Source: Cryptomeria japonica | Lineage: Eukaryota > Streptophyta > Pinopsida > Cupressales > Cupressaceae | DNA length: 64,000 nt | Reading direction: 5' to 3' | Assembly: GCF_030272615.1 (NCBI RefSeq) | Contig: NC_081412.1 | Span: 693,788,083-693,852,082, forward strand | In this document: positions 1 to 11,274 of the stretch, piece by piece | How positions within the stretch are numbered: position 1 is the stretch's first letter | Layout of the letters: each line of letters opens with the position of its first letter | Made by a program: the position numbers and the translations under genes | Notes under the pieces: model-generated | Database searches by the model: none | Seen by the model: the letters and a program-made list of their open reading frames with translations, nothing else | Told to the model about the DNA's origin: nothing

Positions 1-1258
1 CCTCATGGTTATCTAGAGGCTAAGGGTCAAGTCCAAATTAAGATTACCCACTGGATTAAGAGTTAATCCAAGGATAAACCTTTGTGCAAATGTTTAAGAG
101 ATAATCATGGTCAAAGCATTAATGGCCTGATGAGACCTTTGGGTTGGGTAGAGGTTGAGTCAAAACAAATGTTTTAACCATGTGGGAGGGTTTGAGGTAA
201 CAATTAATGGTTATTGGAGACTTTGGGGATTAAGTGGTTGAAGGTTGAAAGCCTTCAATGGTTATCAAAGACTTTGAGCCATTTAGTGGTTGAAGGTTGA
301 AAGCCTTTAATGGTTATCAAAGACTTTGAGGGTTTGAGAAGTGACTTCCCTTTTGCTTAGGAATGTGACAAAGTTTAGAGAAGGGGTTAGGTTATTTAGA
401 AGTGATTAGAAAATTCTAGAAGGGGTTTAGGCATGCAAGTGGATTTTGTAGGAAAATGCAAGTGGGAGAAATTTTGGTATTTTCAATTAAAATAAAATCA
501 TTTATTTCAATTAAATGGTGTAATTTGCATTTGGATAAATATTTAAATAAATATTAATTTATTTAAATGAGAAAAATGAAGATAAAGAATTAAAATGCTT
601 GAAGACTTTGAGGGAAACCATTAAAGGCTTGAAGACTTTAAGGAAAACCATTAAAGTCTTAAGAAGACTATAGAAGGAAGCCATCAAGTTTGAAGACTTT
701 AAAGCCATCAAGTTTGAAGACTTTAAAGCCATCAAGTTTGAATACTTTAAGGGAAACCATTAAAGGTTTCAAGTGGGTGAGGATAAATAGGATTTTAAAT
801 AAATAATATATTTAAAATAGTTGTGCAACTTGCATTTGTAGGAAAATGCAAGTGGGTGAGGATAAATAGGATTTTAAATAAATAATTTATTTAAAATAGT
901 TGTGCAACTTGCTTTTGTAGGAAAATACAAGTGGGTAGAGGATAAAGGTGATTTAAATAAATGTTAATTTATTTAAATGTGAGAGGTGGGATTTTGGGGG
1001 ATTTAAATAAATATTAATTTATTTAAATGTGAGAGAAGATTTAATTAAACAAATATGATTTATTTATTTAATAAATGGTCTGAATTTGGTTAAGTGAATT
1101 AAATTAAATAAATTGAATAATTTATTTAATTAATAGGAGAAGAGGGTTAAGATGAATTAATTAAATATATTAATTTAATTAATTATTAATTGATGGTTAA
1201 ATAATCAAATAAATATTAAATATTCATTTAATTAAGTGGACAGATTTATGTGACTACA
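1..1258 (-). mobile_element. LTR of an unassigned LTR retroelement, truncated by the window edge
   Basis: This stretch is the reverse complement of the first 1.29 kb of the complete solo LTR at 32140-34012. The terminus at 1251-1258 reads TGACTACA, complementary to the TGTAGTCA start of the other copy. The body shares the same AT-rich blocks, the repeated 'TTTAAATAAAT' units and the short 'AAGTTTGAAGACTTTAAAG' repeats near 680-745. The remaining part, including promoter and 3' end, lies outside the window. The base-level match to 32140 is clear; the family assignment is open. Confidence 0.85.
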
Positions 1259-1575
1259 CTTTTAATTCACCACAATCCAAAAAAGTAGCTGGTAGTGGAC
1301 ATTTCCTCTTTTCCAGAGACATTATGTAGGAATTGGGTTGTATCGCAACTTTGGCCCAAAACTGAACTTATGCATCTCCTACAAGCCAAAGAGAAAAGAG
1401 ATGCTCAGGCCTACTCTTGAGTGGAGCCGCTCATATAGGCTAAAGAACAAAGAGATACCTAGGTCGCCTTCCGACAAGAGTAACACTTGTCATTATTTCA
1501 CGAGTTTGTAGCTTTAAAAATTATGACAATAGGGAATGTGTGATAGACCACAAGACCCACTAATAGGTTTGATAT
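1259..1575. other. No gene seen
   Basis: About 320 bp between two LTRs. I see no ORF, repeat or motif that I can assign. Confidence 0.5.
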
Positions 1576-2926
1576 TGTTGAGAAGTTTTCTGGAATGTGT
1601 TGTTGTCATTGATGTCAACATATTCCTCTATCTGTTCCAGTGTTGTGGTCAAATTAACTCACTTAATCTTGAGTTGGCTTGGCCAATGTGTTGCAGATGA
1701 GTTGTTGTAGATTAAAGGGTTTTGAGATAAGTATCTCTAGTTGATTCAGCTAAAGTTTTAGAGGTTCACATGGTGATTTGATTGAGTTATGAGATTCGGT
1801 ATTGTGGTTGGTTTTTCAATTGTTCCATGTTGTTCAGTGTTCTGGATTTTGCTCCGCATTGAAATATCTTAGTTTGTGGATTTGGCAAAGTGTTTGGGAC
1901 ATTTTGGTGTGTCCTCAATTTAGATGGTTTGTAATTTGGAGGTTCGTAAGTGATTCTTCTAATTTGAGAGTCAGTTCAGTTAGTGTTCTTAATGTTCGGT
2001 ATAATGATGATGAAGATTCTAGTAAGTGGTGTAGGTGCAGTTGTTGTGATAATTTATGATGCTCGTGGATGTTTCTTGATCATGTTGTATTTGTGTTGAT
2101 GGTTCCCATTACTCATTGTGCTTGATATTGATGATTTTCCTTGATCTGGTATTGTTCTTCATGTTCTTGGCTAACATGATGATTATAGCATGTTGCGGAT
2201 GTTTGAGGCATGATTCTTGGAAGTGTTTCATATTCAAGGTGTTGATTTAGGTCCATACTATGACTTAGTTGACATTGTTTTGGTCTGCGTATAATGATGT
2301 AGTGTGTATGGTTATATCTTTGTAATTTGTGATGTGTGTTGAGCCGACCTTGAAATATAGGTTGATGATATGTATAAATAAATCTAATACTCATCTGAGA
2401 GAGGTTTCCGTGTGGGCAAATAATTCTTTGATATTTTGGAAGCAGTGAAGAGGTGTGAAGAAGTGCGAAGGAGCAATATATGTGTTATGTGCTTAACCGG
2501 AACTATAACTAGGCATGAGGAGATGATATTTTATCAGTTCATGATCTTTTGGATGTAATCCGAATATAATTGTAAGATAGTGAGTCTTTCCAAGAGTTGT
2601 AGCCCTCTTTGTTATGTGTTTTGAGCAGTAAGCTCTAGGCAGTGTGCCCGAATGCATGTGCATTCCCGATTTTAATATTTCATATACTTCTAGCAGGGTA
2701 TCATCATATTGTGGGTAGGTTCCCACCATGGTTTTTCCCTTGACCGATTTTTCCACGTCAAAAATATTAGTGTATGTGTGTTATTGATTTGGTGTTGATT
2801 TTTTCCTTCATTGTTGATTATCAGATCTGAAATTGTGTTTGAGTTAAGTAAATTTTTTAAACAATTGATTCACGCCCCCCCCCCTCTCTCATTTTTTTGC
2901 CTTGTTGCCAATAGATATGTGCAACA
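1576..2926 (+). mobile_element. Copia-type LTR, solo or fragment
   Basis: It starts TGTTGAGAAG and soon carries 'GTCATTGATGTCAACA', the same block found near the start of the copia LTRs at 18333, 21079, 26112 and 30035. Near the 3' end it has the shared block 'CCCACCATGGTTTTTCCC' (about 2724) and the C-run (2875-2884) preceding the LTR end in those families. I take GCAACA at 2921-2926 as the end. No initiator-tRNA primer site follows, and the flanks (GATAT and ATCTT) do not match, so an intact solo-LTR structure is not shown. Confidence 0.6.
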
Positions 2927-3983
2927 ATCTTACAGCCTTGTGACTTTTAGGTGGGGCCTCTTGGATGAAGCTATGATATGAAGGCCTTGTGTGAAGCAAT
3001 AGGAAGCTGACACTTGTCTTGATTATAGAGACATTAAGAAAGAAAAAGGTTGTGTTAGAGTTTCAACCTAGAATAAAACCTATGCCATTGATATTTGATC
3101 ATTTGACAATGCATATGTAAATATCAATAATGAATATTATTATTTTCAATAGCAACAATTTTAAAGTTAAAATTTTGCCAACTAACTTAAATATTATTGT
3201 CTAGCATTTGATATTTTCACCACCAAAATTATAAGTTTTCAAACACTTACTAGCACATTCGCCAACTAATTAAATTTATAGTTTTTGACATTTATATAAC
3301 TTGTCAGTAAACTTATTTTATTTGTTTTAAATCAAACATAATTTGCCAATGAAAATAATTCTTTTATTTTTAAGACAAGCAAGATTTTTCATCAACATTA
3401 TTTATTTATTTTAATACAATAATAATTCGCACATGATATTATTTTATTTGTTTAAGGAAGAGAAATTTTCACCAAGCTTTTATACACATTTTAGCCAGTT
3501 TTAAATTTGATTACATTATAATTAATAGTATTTTTTGCAAAAATGAAAAATTCACCAATGCAATTAATATTTTTTCTATAAATAGCAAAAAAATTGCTAA
3601 GATTTTATATCATTTTGGAGGGGGTTTCTTAAAGTTTTCCCCTAAAGTTACCAGAATAGTAGGATGCTATAAAGAGAAAGAAATAACCAAATAAAGTAAG
3701 ACTAGAATAAAGACTCAAGAAATAGGATATTGATAAAAGAAAGCTAAAATAGACGACAGAGAAAACCGAAAAATATACTAGATTCAACTACACCATTACA
3801 TATCAACATACATATAAAATCCAAAAAAATGTTACCATTTTATGGACACTAAAGAGGTCTGTGAAAACCTAATTAGGATAGTCTTCTTAGAAAAGGTTGA
3901 GGATCAAAGACCATCAAATCACATTTTATGACTTCATGGGGACGTTGAGAAAGGATTCTCTAAAGTTGTATATGAAGAAATAT
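2927..3983. other. AT-rich DNA, nothing recognised
   Basis: About 1 kb of strongly AT-rich sequence with short direct repeats. There is no ORF of note and no recognisable element end until the CACTA terminus at 3984. Confidence 0.5.
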
Positions 3984-4140
3984 CACTAGTACATTTGGGC
4001 CTAATTTCCGATGGCTAATTGTCGGATTTGCAATGACCAAATGTCGGACTTCTGGCAAACTTTACCATTGAAAACTCATCGTCGGGCTTCCCGACGATGC
4101 CATTTGCATTGATCGTCCGACGATGTAATGAACTCATATG
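3984..4140 (+). repeat. Left terminal inverted repeat and subterminal region of the CACTA element
   Basis: The terminal repeat occupies roughly 3984-4014. Behind it come repeated short motifs (CCGATGG, GTCGGAT, GTCGGAC, CCGACGATG), including a perfect 10-bp hairpin with a 3-nt loop at 4077-4099. Such subterminal arrays are transposase-binding sites in characterised CACTA elements. Binding here is inferred. Confidence 0.75.
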
Positions 4141-4314
4141 ACAGTGGCTATATTTGCACCCCTCACCACAAATATCAGAAGATTTCCGTCATATTTCTGA
4201 TGGATGTTATGATTGCTCCTCGATGATCATCCAACATGGAAGTGACATTAGATATACAACATCCTTGTCAGACATTTCATTAGTTGTCATCGAAATTCCA
4301 ATGGTGAGAGATGA

Positions 4315-4652
4315 TGTGGGTCAAACGGCTTTGCCATCGGTGAATGAAAGCATTGAATGAGTTCTATTTTTAAAAATTGCATTAAACATTTATTATTTAT
4401 TTGATTTAGTGTTATTTGCAAAAAATGATTATCAATGATGTTTCCTTTCTCCAAGAATTGTCTAGGATCTTTCCGTCAGATAATATGTAACATCGAATGA
4501 CTAAATCTTTTCTTTACAAATGCTTATTTTATTTATTTATTATCAGAGCATAAATTAAAATTTATATCTTTATGGAAGCAAAACATACAAGCTTTAGAGT
4601 CATGTGCAAGCAAATTTCCTAAAAGAAAGTAAGCAGGCATTATCTTGAATGA
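4315..4652 (+). repeat. Outer part of the left arm of the large inverted repeat
   Basis: This block matches the reverse complement of 10514-10851 almost base for base, including 'GGCTTTGCC' near the outer end and 'CATTATCTTGAATGA' at the inner end. Before the LTR at 4653 inserted it was continuous with 8942-9696. The last five bases (AATGA, 4648-4652) are the target duplication of that LTR. I recognise no coding content; it may be captured flanking or untranslated sequence. Confidence 0.85.
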
Positions 4653-5866
4653 TGTAGTACCCTTACTCGTTTGAACTGATATTTTGTTCTTATTATTCTC
4701 AGTGGATACATTATCATTGGTTATTTAGAATTATATAACATTGTTCCATGTTTTATTTGATTATGAGACATATGATTTATTTGCAGTATTTATGTACTTA
4801 TGTTTTATGGCATTATATGGTTCATTGCTATGTACTGACACTTTACTTCATCTATGCATTGTGTGTTGTGTATCTGCAAGTGTATGGGATGCATGGGGAC
4901 AATTTTCCTTCACTCATCTCAGTGAGACAGGGAACGTCGCGAATCTCCTTCATTGGTGTGTATGTTGAAATTTCTATATATGTATATATGCATGTGTGGT
5001 CAGTGATGCAGGATGTTGCAGGTACAAGTACCGGGTAGGTACGAGGTATCGTCTCCACCTAGCTACACAGGTCTGAGAGTGCCTTATATTTTCTGATGGA
5101 AGTGAAGGAGATAGTAGTTGACCCTATTTTTAGTTAGTTACACTCAGGTGAGTGCCTTCAGTTAGTCGTTCTGTCAATTGGTTTGGTCTTCATATTTTAT
5201 TGTTTGATCTTTATAAAAGTCGCATGATGCTTGCTCAGTTTGCATGTCCAGTGTTCCCAATTTTTGTATGTCATTGGTAAATGTTACGTTTATTACGTCC
5301 ATAAGAGTAGTTTTGGTAATTGGAGGAAAAAGAATCAAGTGATCTGGTGACTTAATATTGTTTATAAAGATCGAGTTAATATCTTGGTATGAGTTGATAT
5401 GAATTTTATCAGCTTGTTAGCTCGATAGTTGCAATTCGATCGTTTGAATATATGTAAGGACATAATATACTTGGAAGGCAATAGTCACTTATAAGTAGTT
5501 ATTGGAGTTAAGATAAGGTGATCGTATTATCAGTAGTTGATATCGCCCATCGGGTTATTATGTTTTTGTTTTATGCATGTATAAGTTAGAATTATAGATA
5601 TGTTATATTTAATGAGCTTTTCGAACAAGTTATATATATATAATTTGATTGTTCGAATATAAATTTACAAGCATTTGAAAACAAAGTATATATTTATACA
5701 TTTAAATGTAAAATTTATAGGAAGATTAATGTTTAAAATATTAAATGAAAGTTATAAATTAATTATTAAAGTATAATAATGAAATTATACTAAAGTAAAT
5801 AAAATAGAATTCAACCTTATAAAGGTGGCGGGGGTTAAAGTTGCAGTTTGGTCAACGGTGGTTGAT

Positions 5867-5913
5867 GGTAATATCGACCACCCCCCTTAATATAGGGAGG
5901 GGTCGGTATTACC
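5867..5913 (+). promoter_or_regulatory. Long GC-rich hairpin in the LTR upstream of the TATA box
   Basis: The arms GGTAATATCGACC and GGTCGGTATTACC pair with one mismatch and continue through C-rich and G-rich segments to an AT-rich loop. It stands out in an AT-rich LTR about 490 bp upstream of the TATA box. Its role is unknown. Confidence 0.55.
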
Positions 5914-6400
5914 ACCGACTACCCTCCTCCTTCACATAACACGTACTCCCTCCATTAAACACTACAGTCAGCAGGCATAGAGAGGTTTCCTCCGTTAACT
6001 CTATAGTCAGCGATGACACCTCTCACCCTCTCGCTGTTTCAAAGCGATAAACAACTACTCTCCACGTCTAGTTTCTCCACGAGCTCTAGCTCGTTGGCAT
6101 CTAATAGAAAATTGACCGATTGAGGAGGGGATTAGACTGGCATGTAAGGTTAAGACTGAAACATCAACCTTAGTTGACTCAAGACCTGGCAGATTAAACA
6201 TACATTTCACTGAATGCAAACATACCGATCTCTCCACCCAGCCGATAATTGCTATAACCTCTATCAAGGAGTGCAGAGAGCTGTAGTTAACTGGAGATGG
6301 ACTCCTTACGTGGAGAAACAAGAAGAGTTGGAGGTAAGAGACGTTTAGTTGATAACTATCACTAAGCCCCAGATTTAGGAGAAGCGATGGATGATTTTTG

Positions 6401-6408
6401 TATAAATA
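6401..6408 (+). promoter_or_regulatory. TATA box of the 4.28-kb LTR
   Basis: TATAAATA is followed by a purine-rich stretch with GAGAGGAAAGGAGG, a typical plant LTR promoter layout. It sets the plus orientation of the LTR. Confidence 0.6.
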
Positions 6409-7016
6409 GGGGGTGGGAGTAGAGAGGAAAGGAGGAGAGAAGTCATTTTGGCATCCAAGAAAAGACGGTGGATTGCAGAAAGAAGAAGAGAGTTAGAGAG
6501 TTGTTTTTTTTTTTAGAGAGGATATTGTTTTGATAGTGTCAAGAGAGTTGTTTTTATAGAGTTGGAAAGTATTGGTGAAAAGGATCACAAGCAAGGCGCA
6601 TTTATCAGAGAAAGGGCATTAAGTTCTTGCTCATTGATCAACAATTCAATAGGTCAGGAATTTCCTAGTTTGTGAGCATCAACATTTACAATCTCTATTA
6701 TATGTCATGTTTATTGTCTTCCTTATGAAATAGTTATGAATATGTTTTATTTATCGTTAGGGATTGTTAAATAAAATCATAGAATAGAAGTTGTGATTAC
6801 ATTATGATTATATAAGTGGAATAGTGTTTAAGTTCAAATTGCATACTTGTTATTATATGGAAGAAATGTATGGTTGCGTTCAAAACCTAGTTATTAAGAT
6901 TTATCAGACGTAGCTCTAGGAGAGTCTAGGAAGTAATAGTTTACTATTGATATGTTACAAAGATGGTACACGTTAAATAGACAACACACAAATCCGTAGC
7001 AGGTTATGCTCACTAC

Positions 7017-7358
7017 TTGAAAGTGAAGAAGGATTCTTTGACACCTGTCAAGCCCGTTGTGGATGACAACCCTGCTGAAGAGAACCCAACTCCAGAAGAG
7101 AGCAAAGAAATAGAAAAAGGTCCTATTCAGAGTTCAACTAAAGAAGTTACCATTAAGAAAGGAAAAGAACCCAAGCCAGAGTGCTTGCCTGAAAAGCCAA
7201 TAGTTATAAGTTCTGACTCGTCGGAGGGGTATACCCCCTTAAGTGATAATGAGTCTGTGGGGTACTTTCCCTGGAGTGAAAGAAAATCTGAAGGATATAC
7301 TCCTTTAGATCATGTAGAGTTTGATGAGTGCACTTCTCCATATTTTTCGGAAGAATGA
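7017..7358 (+). CDS. Small acidic ORF inside the long LTR, function unknown
   Basis: An open frame of about 113 codons lies about 600 bp downstream of the LTR TATA box, so it would sit in the LTR transcript leader. The frame opens at a TTG and has no ATG near its start, so translation would need an upstream spliced exon or a non-ATG start. The product is hydrophilic and rich in Lys, Glu, Pro and Ser. Its second half contains a repeated motif: EGYTPLSDNES, a VGYFPWSERKS variant, and EGYTPLDHVEF. That internal repetition favours real coding ancestry. I recognise no domain. It may be a captured host fragment or an LTR-encoded accessory ORF. Confidence 0.35.
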   Translation: MKVKKDSLTPVKPVVDDNPAEENPTPEESKEIEKGPIQSSTKEVTIKKGKEPKPECLPEKPIVISSDSSEGYTPLSDNESVGYFPWSERKSEGYTPLDHVEFDECTSPYFSEE

Positions 7359-8941
7359 TGTAACACTCTAGTGTAAAAAAGATAAATAAAAATAAAGATA
7401 TTACTCTATGAAGAAATGTATTATGTCTTATTATAAGACTTCCTTGATGAAATATATATATCTATTTTAATCTTCGTCTATTGTACAAATGGAAATTATT
7501 AAGGTGGCATACCTATAGTAGTTAACAAGAGTAATTGAACTCTTAAACTTGTCAATAAGTGTAAAATTATGTGTTATACCGACCATATTGTTCTTCGTGT
7601 CTTGACAACGTATATTCGTATTGCAAGTTAATTTTGTGATAGGTGTTGATACGCAAGATTACCTTGTCTTATATGGTGGTCGCAACTAAGTACATTAAGT
7701 CATGTTGTCAGTATGTCTTGTGTGCTATGTCTTGGCCAGTTATTTAGATGTATAACCTTAAGGAAATGAGCCACTGTGAGTTGTTTGTAATGGTCAACCT
7801 TAGGTTAGTAATTATGTATCTTTCATTCGAGGTAGGTCAAGATTGGGAATGGCTGTCTGTGGCACCATAGAGTTCTGTAGATAGAACTAACCCGTAGTGT
7901 CCTAAGAGAGAGAGTGGCTTTTGAGCGGGGGTCGTGCCCAAAGTGGTAACAGGATAACCCGTTGGAAGTTGGTTAAGAAAGTGAAAATCTAATAAATGAC
8001 TAGGGAAGGGTAGAATAAAATTTAAATAAAACAATGTGCCTCCCACATAGGTGAGTGCTAGTACAGGACTCATAATGTAGCGAGAAGGCCTGGAATGGAA
8101 AACTTACCACCTTGTCTTCGAGAGAGGATTGGTAAGGTCCGCATGTGTCTTAGTTGGAATCGGAGGTTTGGGAGAGGTTACCAGGATAACCCAGGATGGG
8201 GGCCGGGACCTATGGAGGTTGTACCATGTTATCCACCGTAAGACATGGGATGACACTTTCTCCTTAGAGTCACTAGTGTTTTGTGAGTTGGGTCACATGA
8301 TTGTAAGTGGAGTCTTGTAGTCTTTTCGTTCTTGTTTCATTTTGCTTGCTTGAGGGTTATCTACTATCTCCAGCACGGTGGGGTGGTTCCCTTTCAAAAT
8401 CACATGGTCGAGTGGTAGTGTCACTTCCCATTGGATATTCTGGTATGTATCTTCAGGCGAGGAAGGACTTCGCTGATGTTCTTGGATCGTGATTCATGTA
8501 CTGACTCTTGTTCCTATCCTTTACTCAGTTGAAACTAGAGGTTTTGAAAAGAAACTATATGTAACTTTCATTTTGTATCATTTTAGCTCATGATGTAATT
8601 TCCTTTTTGAAAACATGTATTTTCGAATATTGGAAGCAAGAAATATTGTAAAGTATGCTACTTCAATGACTTAATTTTGTTGTATATAATATATGATTGC
8701 TTGAAGTATTTTAGATTCTTTCATTGTGGAAATTTTATCTTAAATATTTAATTTACGAAGTAATTTTCGTTGGTAACCCTTAGGAAATTCAGGTGATAAA
8801 CTTCCGCTATGTTATTAGGTGTGCTAAGGTTTAAATTCATGCACTTAATTTTTAAAAAAACAAAAAATTATATCACCCTTAGTTGCATAGATTATGATGT
8901 TTTTTTTTCCTTTAGGGTTCCTGACGGAGCATTACAAATGA

Positions 8942-9696
8942 CATAGAAACAAGCTCATCAGCTGCCTAGAAGAGAACAATTGGAGAAAAGCAGAGGAAAG
9001 TGTTAAAGGGTGATAAATAAATAGAGAGTATGCAATACAAACAAACAATGTCTGGAGTGTCTGATGTGACGTCTCTAATTTATGTCCAGAGGGACTAACT
9101 AGTTTTGGAGTACCTGCAAAACCTATTGGGCCACGCTTTGGAGGATATCAATGTGTTCATGCAAGGAGCACCTTTTTTCTATTATGAGAATGGTGCTTTT
9201 GCACCAAAGGATATTTGGAAGTCAATATCCAAAAATTTCTATAGTGTGGAACCAAAGTTGGCAGACTCGAAGTAATTGTCAGCTTTCAAAAGACCAAAAG
9301 GTTATGTACACAATCTCCCAATAGAAGGGTGATTTCAAGAATTACCTCTTCCCCCCATGACTATTCAAGAAGCATTTCCTCAAACAAAGGACTATTGGCC
9401 TCCATGGGATCAAAGAAAAAAATTGAAGCATAGACTCTAGACGATGTGGTGCTGTCCTTCATGAAGAACTCTGCTCTATAATTGAAAATTCACAAGGGAA
9501 ACTACAAGATAGTGAAGAGAAATAAAATCTTGAAACTTGGAAAAATGGATCTTGGTTTGGGTGGGGCCAAGTCAAGTGGCTCCTCTAGAGGTTGATGAGA
9601 TAGAAATCATATTAGGATTTGAAAAAGATCACACTCGTTGAACTTTGTGCGTGAGTGATCGATTGTGGTGTTTGGGTAATGCATTCCAAATAGATA
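8942..9696 (+). pseudogene. DRM-type DNA cytosine methyltransferase fragment, left arm
   Basis: Translated pieces match the methyltransferase region of plant DOMAINS REARRANGED METHYLASE proteins in the right order: FFYYENGAFAPKDIW (about 9175), GYVHNLPIEG (about 9300), ELPLPPMTIQEAFP (about 9340), DYWPPWDQRKKL (about 9390), then APLEVDEIEIILGF and a KDHTR motif near 9580-9640, and LGNAFQIDT near 9675. In the family these are the segments before the motif I region, reflecting the rearranged motif order. The frame is broken by stops and frameshifts, and the catalytic PCN motif and UBA domains are absent. It cannot encode an enzyme. DRM proteins carry out RNA-directed de novo DNA methylation in plants; the identification is mine from memory of the family. 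Confidence 0.82.
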
Positions 9697-9702
9697 CAAT
9701 TG

Positions 9703-10513
9703 CATGCCATCAGGATAAAATTCTTCAATCAAGACATTACCCATTTGGAATGCAACTATATCTATTTGGAATGCATTACCCAAACACCGCAATCGATCAC
9801 TCACACACGAAGTTCCACAAGTGTGATCTTTTTCAAATCCTAATATGATTTCTATCTCGTCAACCTCTAGAGGAGCCACCTAACTTGGCCCCACCCAAAC
9901 CAAGATCCATTCTTCCCACTTTTCAAGATTGTATTTCTCTTCACTAGCTTGCGGTTTCCCTCATGAATTTTCAATTATAGTGCAGAGTTCTTCACGAAGG
10001 ACACCACCACATCGTCTAGAGTCTATGCTTCAATTTTTTTCTTTGATCTCATGGAGGCCAATAGTCCTTTGTCTAAGGAAGTGCTTCCTAAATAGTCATG
10101 GGGGGGAGAGGTAATGCTTGAAATCGCCCTTCTATTGGGAGATTGTGTACATAACCTCTTGGTCTTCTAAAAGCTGAAAATTACTTTGAGTCTACCAACT
10201 TTGGTTCCACACTATAGAAAATTTTGGATATTGACTTCCAAATATCCCTCGATGCAAAAGCATCATTCTCATAATAGAAAAAAGGTGCTCCTTGCATGAA
10301 CACATTGATTTCCTCCAAGCGTGGCCCAATAGGTTTCGCTGGAACTCCAAAACCAGTTAGTCCCTCTAGACATAAATTAGAGACGTCACATCAGACACTC
10401 TAGACATTGTTTGTTTGTATTACATACTCTCTATCTATTTATCACCCTTAAACACTTTCCTCTGCCATTCTCCAATTGCTCTCTTCTAGGCAGCTGATGA
10501 GCTTGTTTCCATG
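9703..10513 (-). pseudogene. DRM-type DNA cytosine methyltransferase fragment, right arm (inverted)
   Basis: This is the reverse-complement copy of the left-arm fragment and reads toward decreasing coordinates. It is the better preserved copy near the loop: one frame reads APLEVDEIEIILGF, then KDHTCGTS, CLGNAFQID and LIEEFYPDG without interruption. It therefore extends a little further toward motif I than the left arm. Upstream parts carry stops and small indels, for example in the region equivalent to GYVHNLP. There is no catalytic PCN region. It could be an inverted duplication that arose with or after capture. Strand-specific reading of the two arms suggests independent point mutations since the duplication. 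Confidence 0.8.
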
Positions 10514-10851
10514 TCATTCAAGATAATGCCTTCTTGCTTTCTTTTAGGAAATTTGCTTGCACATGACTCTTCAACTTGTATGTTCTGCTTTCGTACAGGT
10601 ACAAATTTTAATTCATGCTCAGATAATAATTAAATAAAATAAACATTTGTAAAGAAAAGATTTAGTCATTTGATGTTACATATTATCTGATGAAAAGATC
10701 CTAGACAATTCTTGGAGAAAGGAAACATCATTGATAATCATTTTTTGCAAATAACACTTAATCAAATAAATTAAAAATGTTTCATGTAATTTTAAAAAGT
10801 AGAACTCGTTCAATGCTTTCATGCACTGACGGCAAAGCCATCTGACCCACA
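10514..10851 (-). repeat. Outer part of the right arm of the large inverted repeat
   Basis: It is the reverse complement of 4315-4652 and is continuous with the DRM right arm, so it shows the pre-insertion structure of the left arm. Homology fades beyond the CCCACA at 10846-10851. Confidence 0.85.
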
Positions 10852-11274
10852 CCATTATCCATAATAGAACAACTCAATATAATAGGCTATTATAAAGAAT
10901 ATATACAAAAATATGAAAGAACATTAAATTACCATTACAAACCCATAAACCATTAAACAGTGAAAATATATATAAATTTGTAAATGTCTCCCTTTAAACA
11001 CCACAACCATAACCAAAACAAAAAAAATTCTTACCCACAAAAACTAAGTAGTTGGTGAGTTGCAAGTCTACAACATCTCTCAGATGATCAAACCGTTTCT
11101 TAATTTTGTTCTTCTGATTAGTCAATGGATTTAGTTGCATGTCCAAGTTTTCTATTTGAAGCCTTTTGTTTCCCTATATTTGAGACTTAATAAAATTCTT
11201 ATGAGTAGGAAATTGATTCAGGAGTTACGTGTGAAGAATTTAGCAAGGTAAATGATGACAATCAAACTCAAATT
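10852..11274. other. AT-rich CACTA interior, nothing recognised
   Basis: No ORF or family similarity seen. It separates the large hairpin from the next DRM fragment. Confidence 0.5.

Larger units (their letters stand above)
4653..8936 (+). mobile_element. Very long solo LTR (4.28 kb) inserted in the CACTA element
   Basis: It begins TGTAGTACCC, ends GGAGCATTACA, and is flanked by AATGA on both sides (4648-4652 and 8937-8941). The undisturbed site is seen in the inverted copy at about 10514, which reads straight through. A TATAAATA sequence at 6401 places the promoter about 1.75 kb inside, leaving a long R/U5 region. There is no primer-binding site or pol gene, so it is best read as a solo LTR left by recombination between two LTRs. 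Its 3' end resembles the minus-strand end of the LTR at 38982-43864 ('TTCCTG' then 'GCATTACA'), and both share 'TTGCAGGTACAA' near the 5' end, so they belong to one superfamily, probably Ty3/gypsy. Confidence 0.8.
8942..10851. repeat. Inverted repeat (hairpin) of DRM methyltransferase sequence
   Basis: The inner left arm 8942-9696 pairs with 9759 to about 10513 on the opposite strand, leaving a 62-bp loop at 9697-9758. The right arm continues to 10851 and pairs there with 4315-4652, which the later LTR insertion separated. By hand count both arms total about 1,093 bp once the LTR is removed. A transcript across the locus before that insertion would fold into a stem of about 1.09 kb. The DRM coding sequence points inward from both sides. 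Confidence 0.85.
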
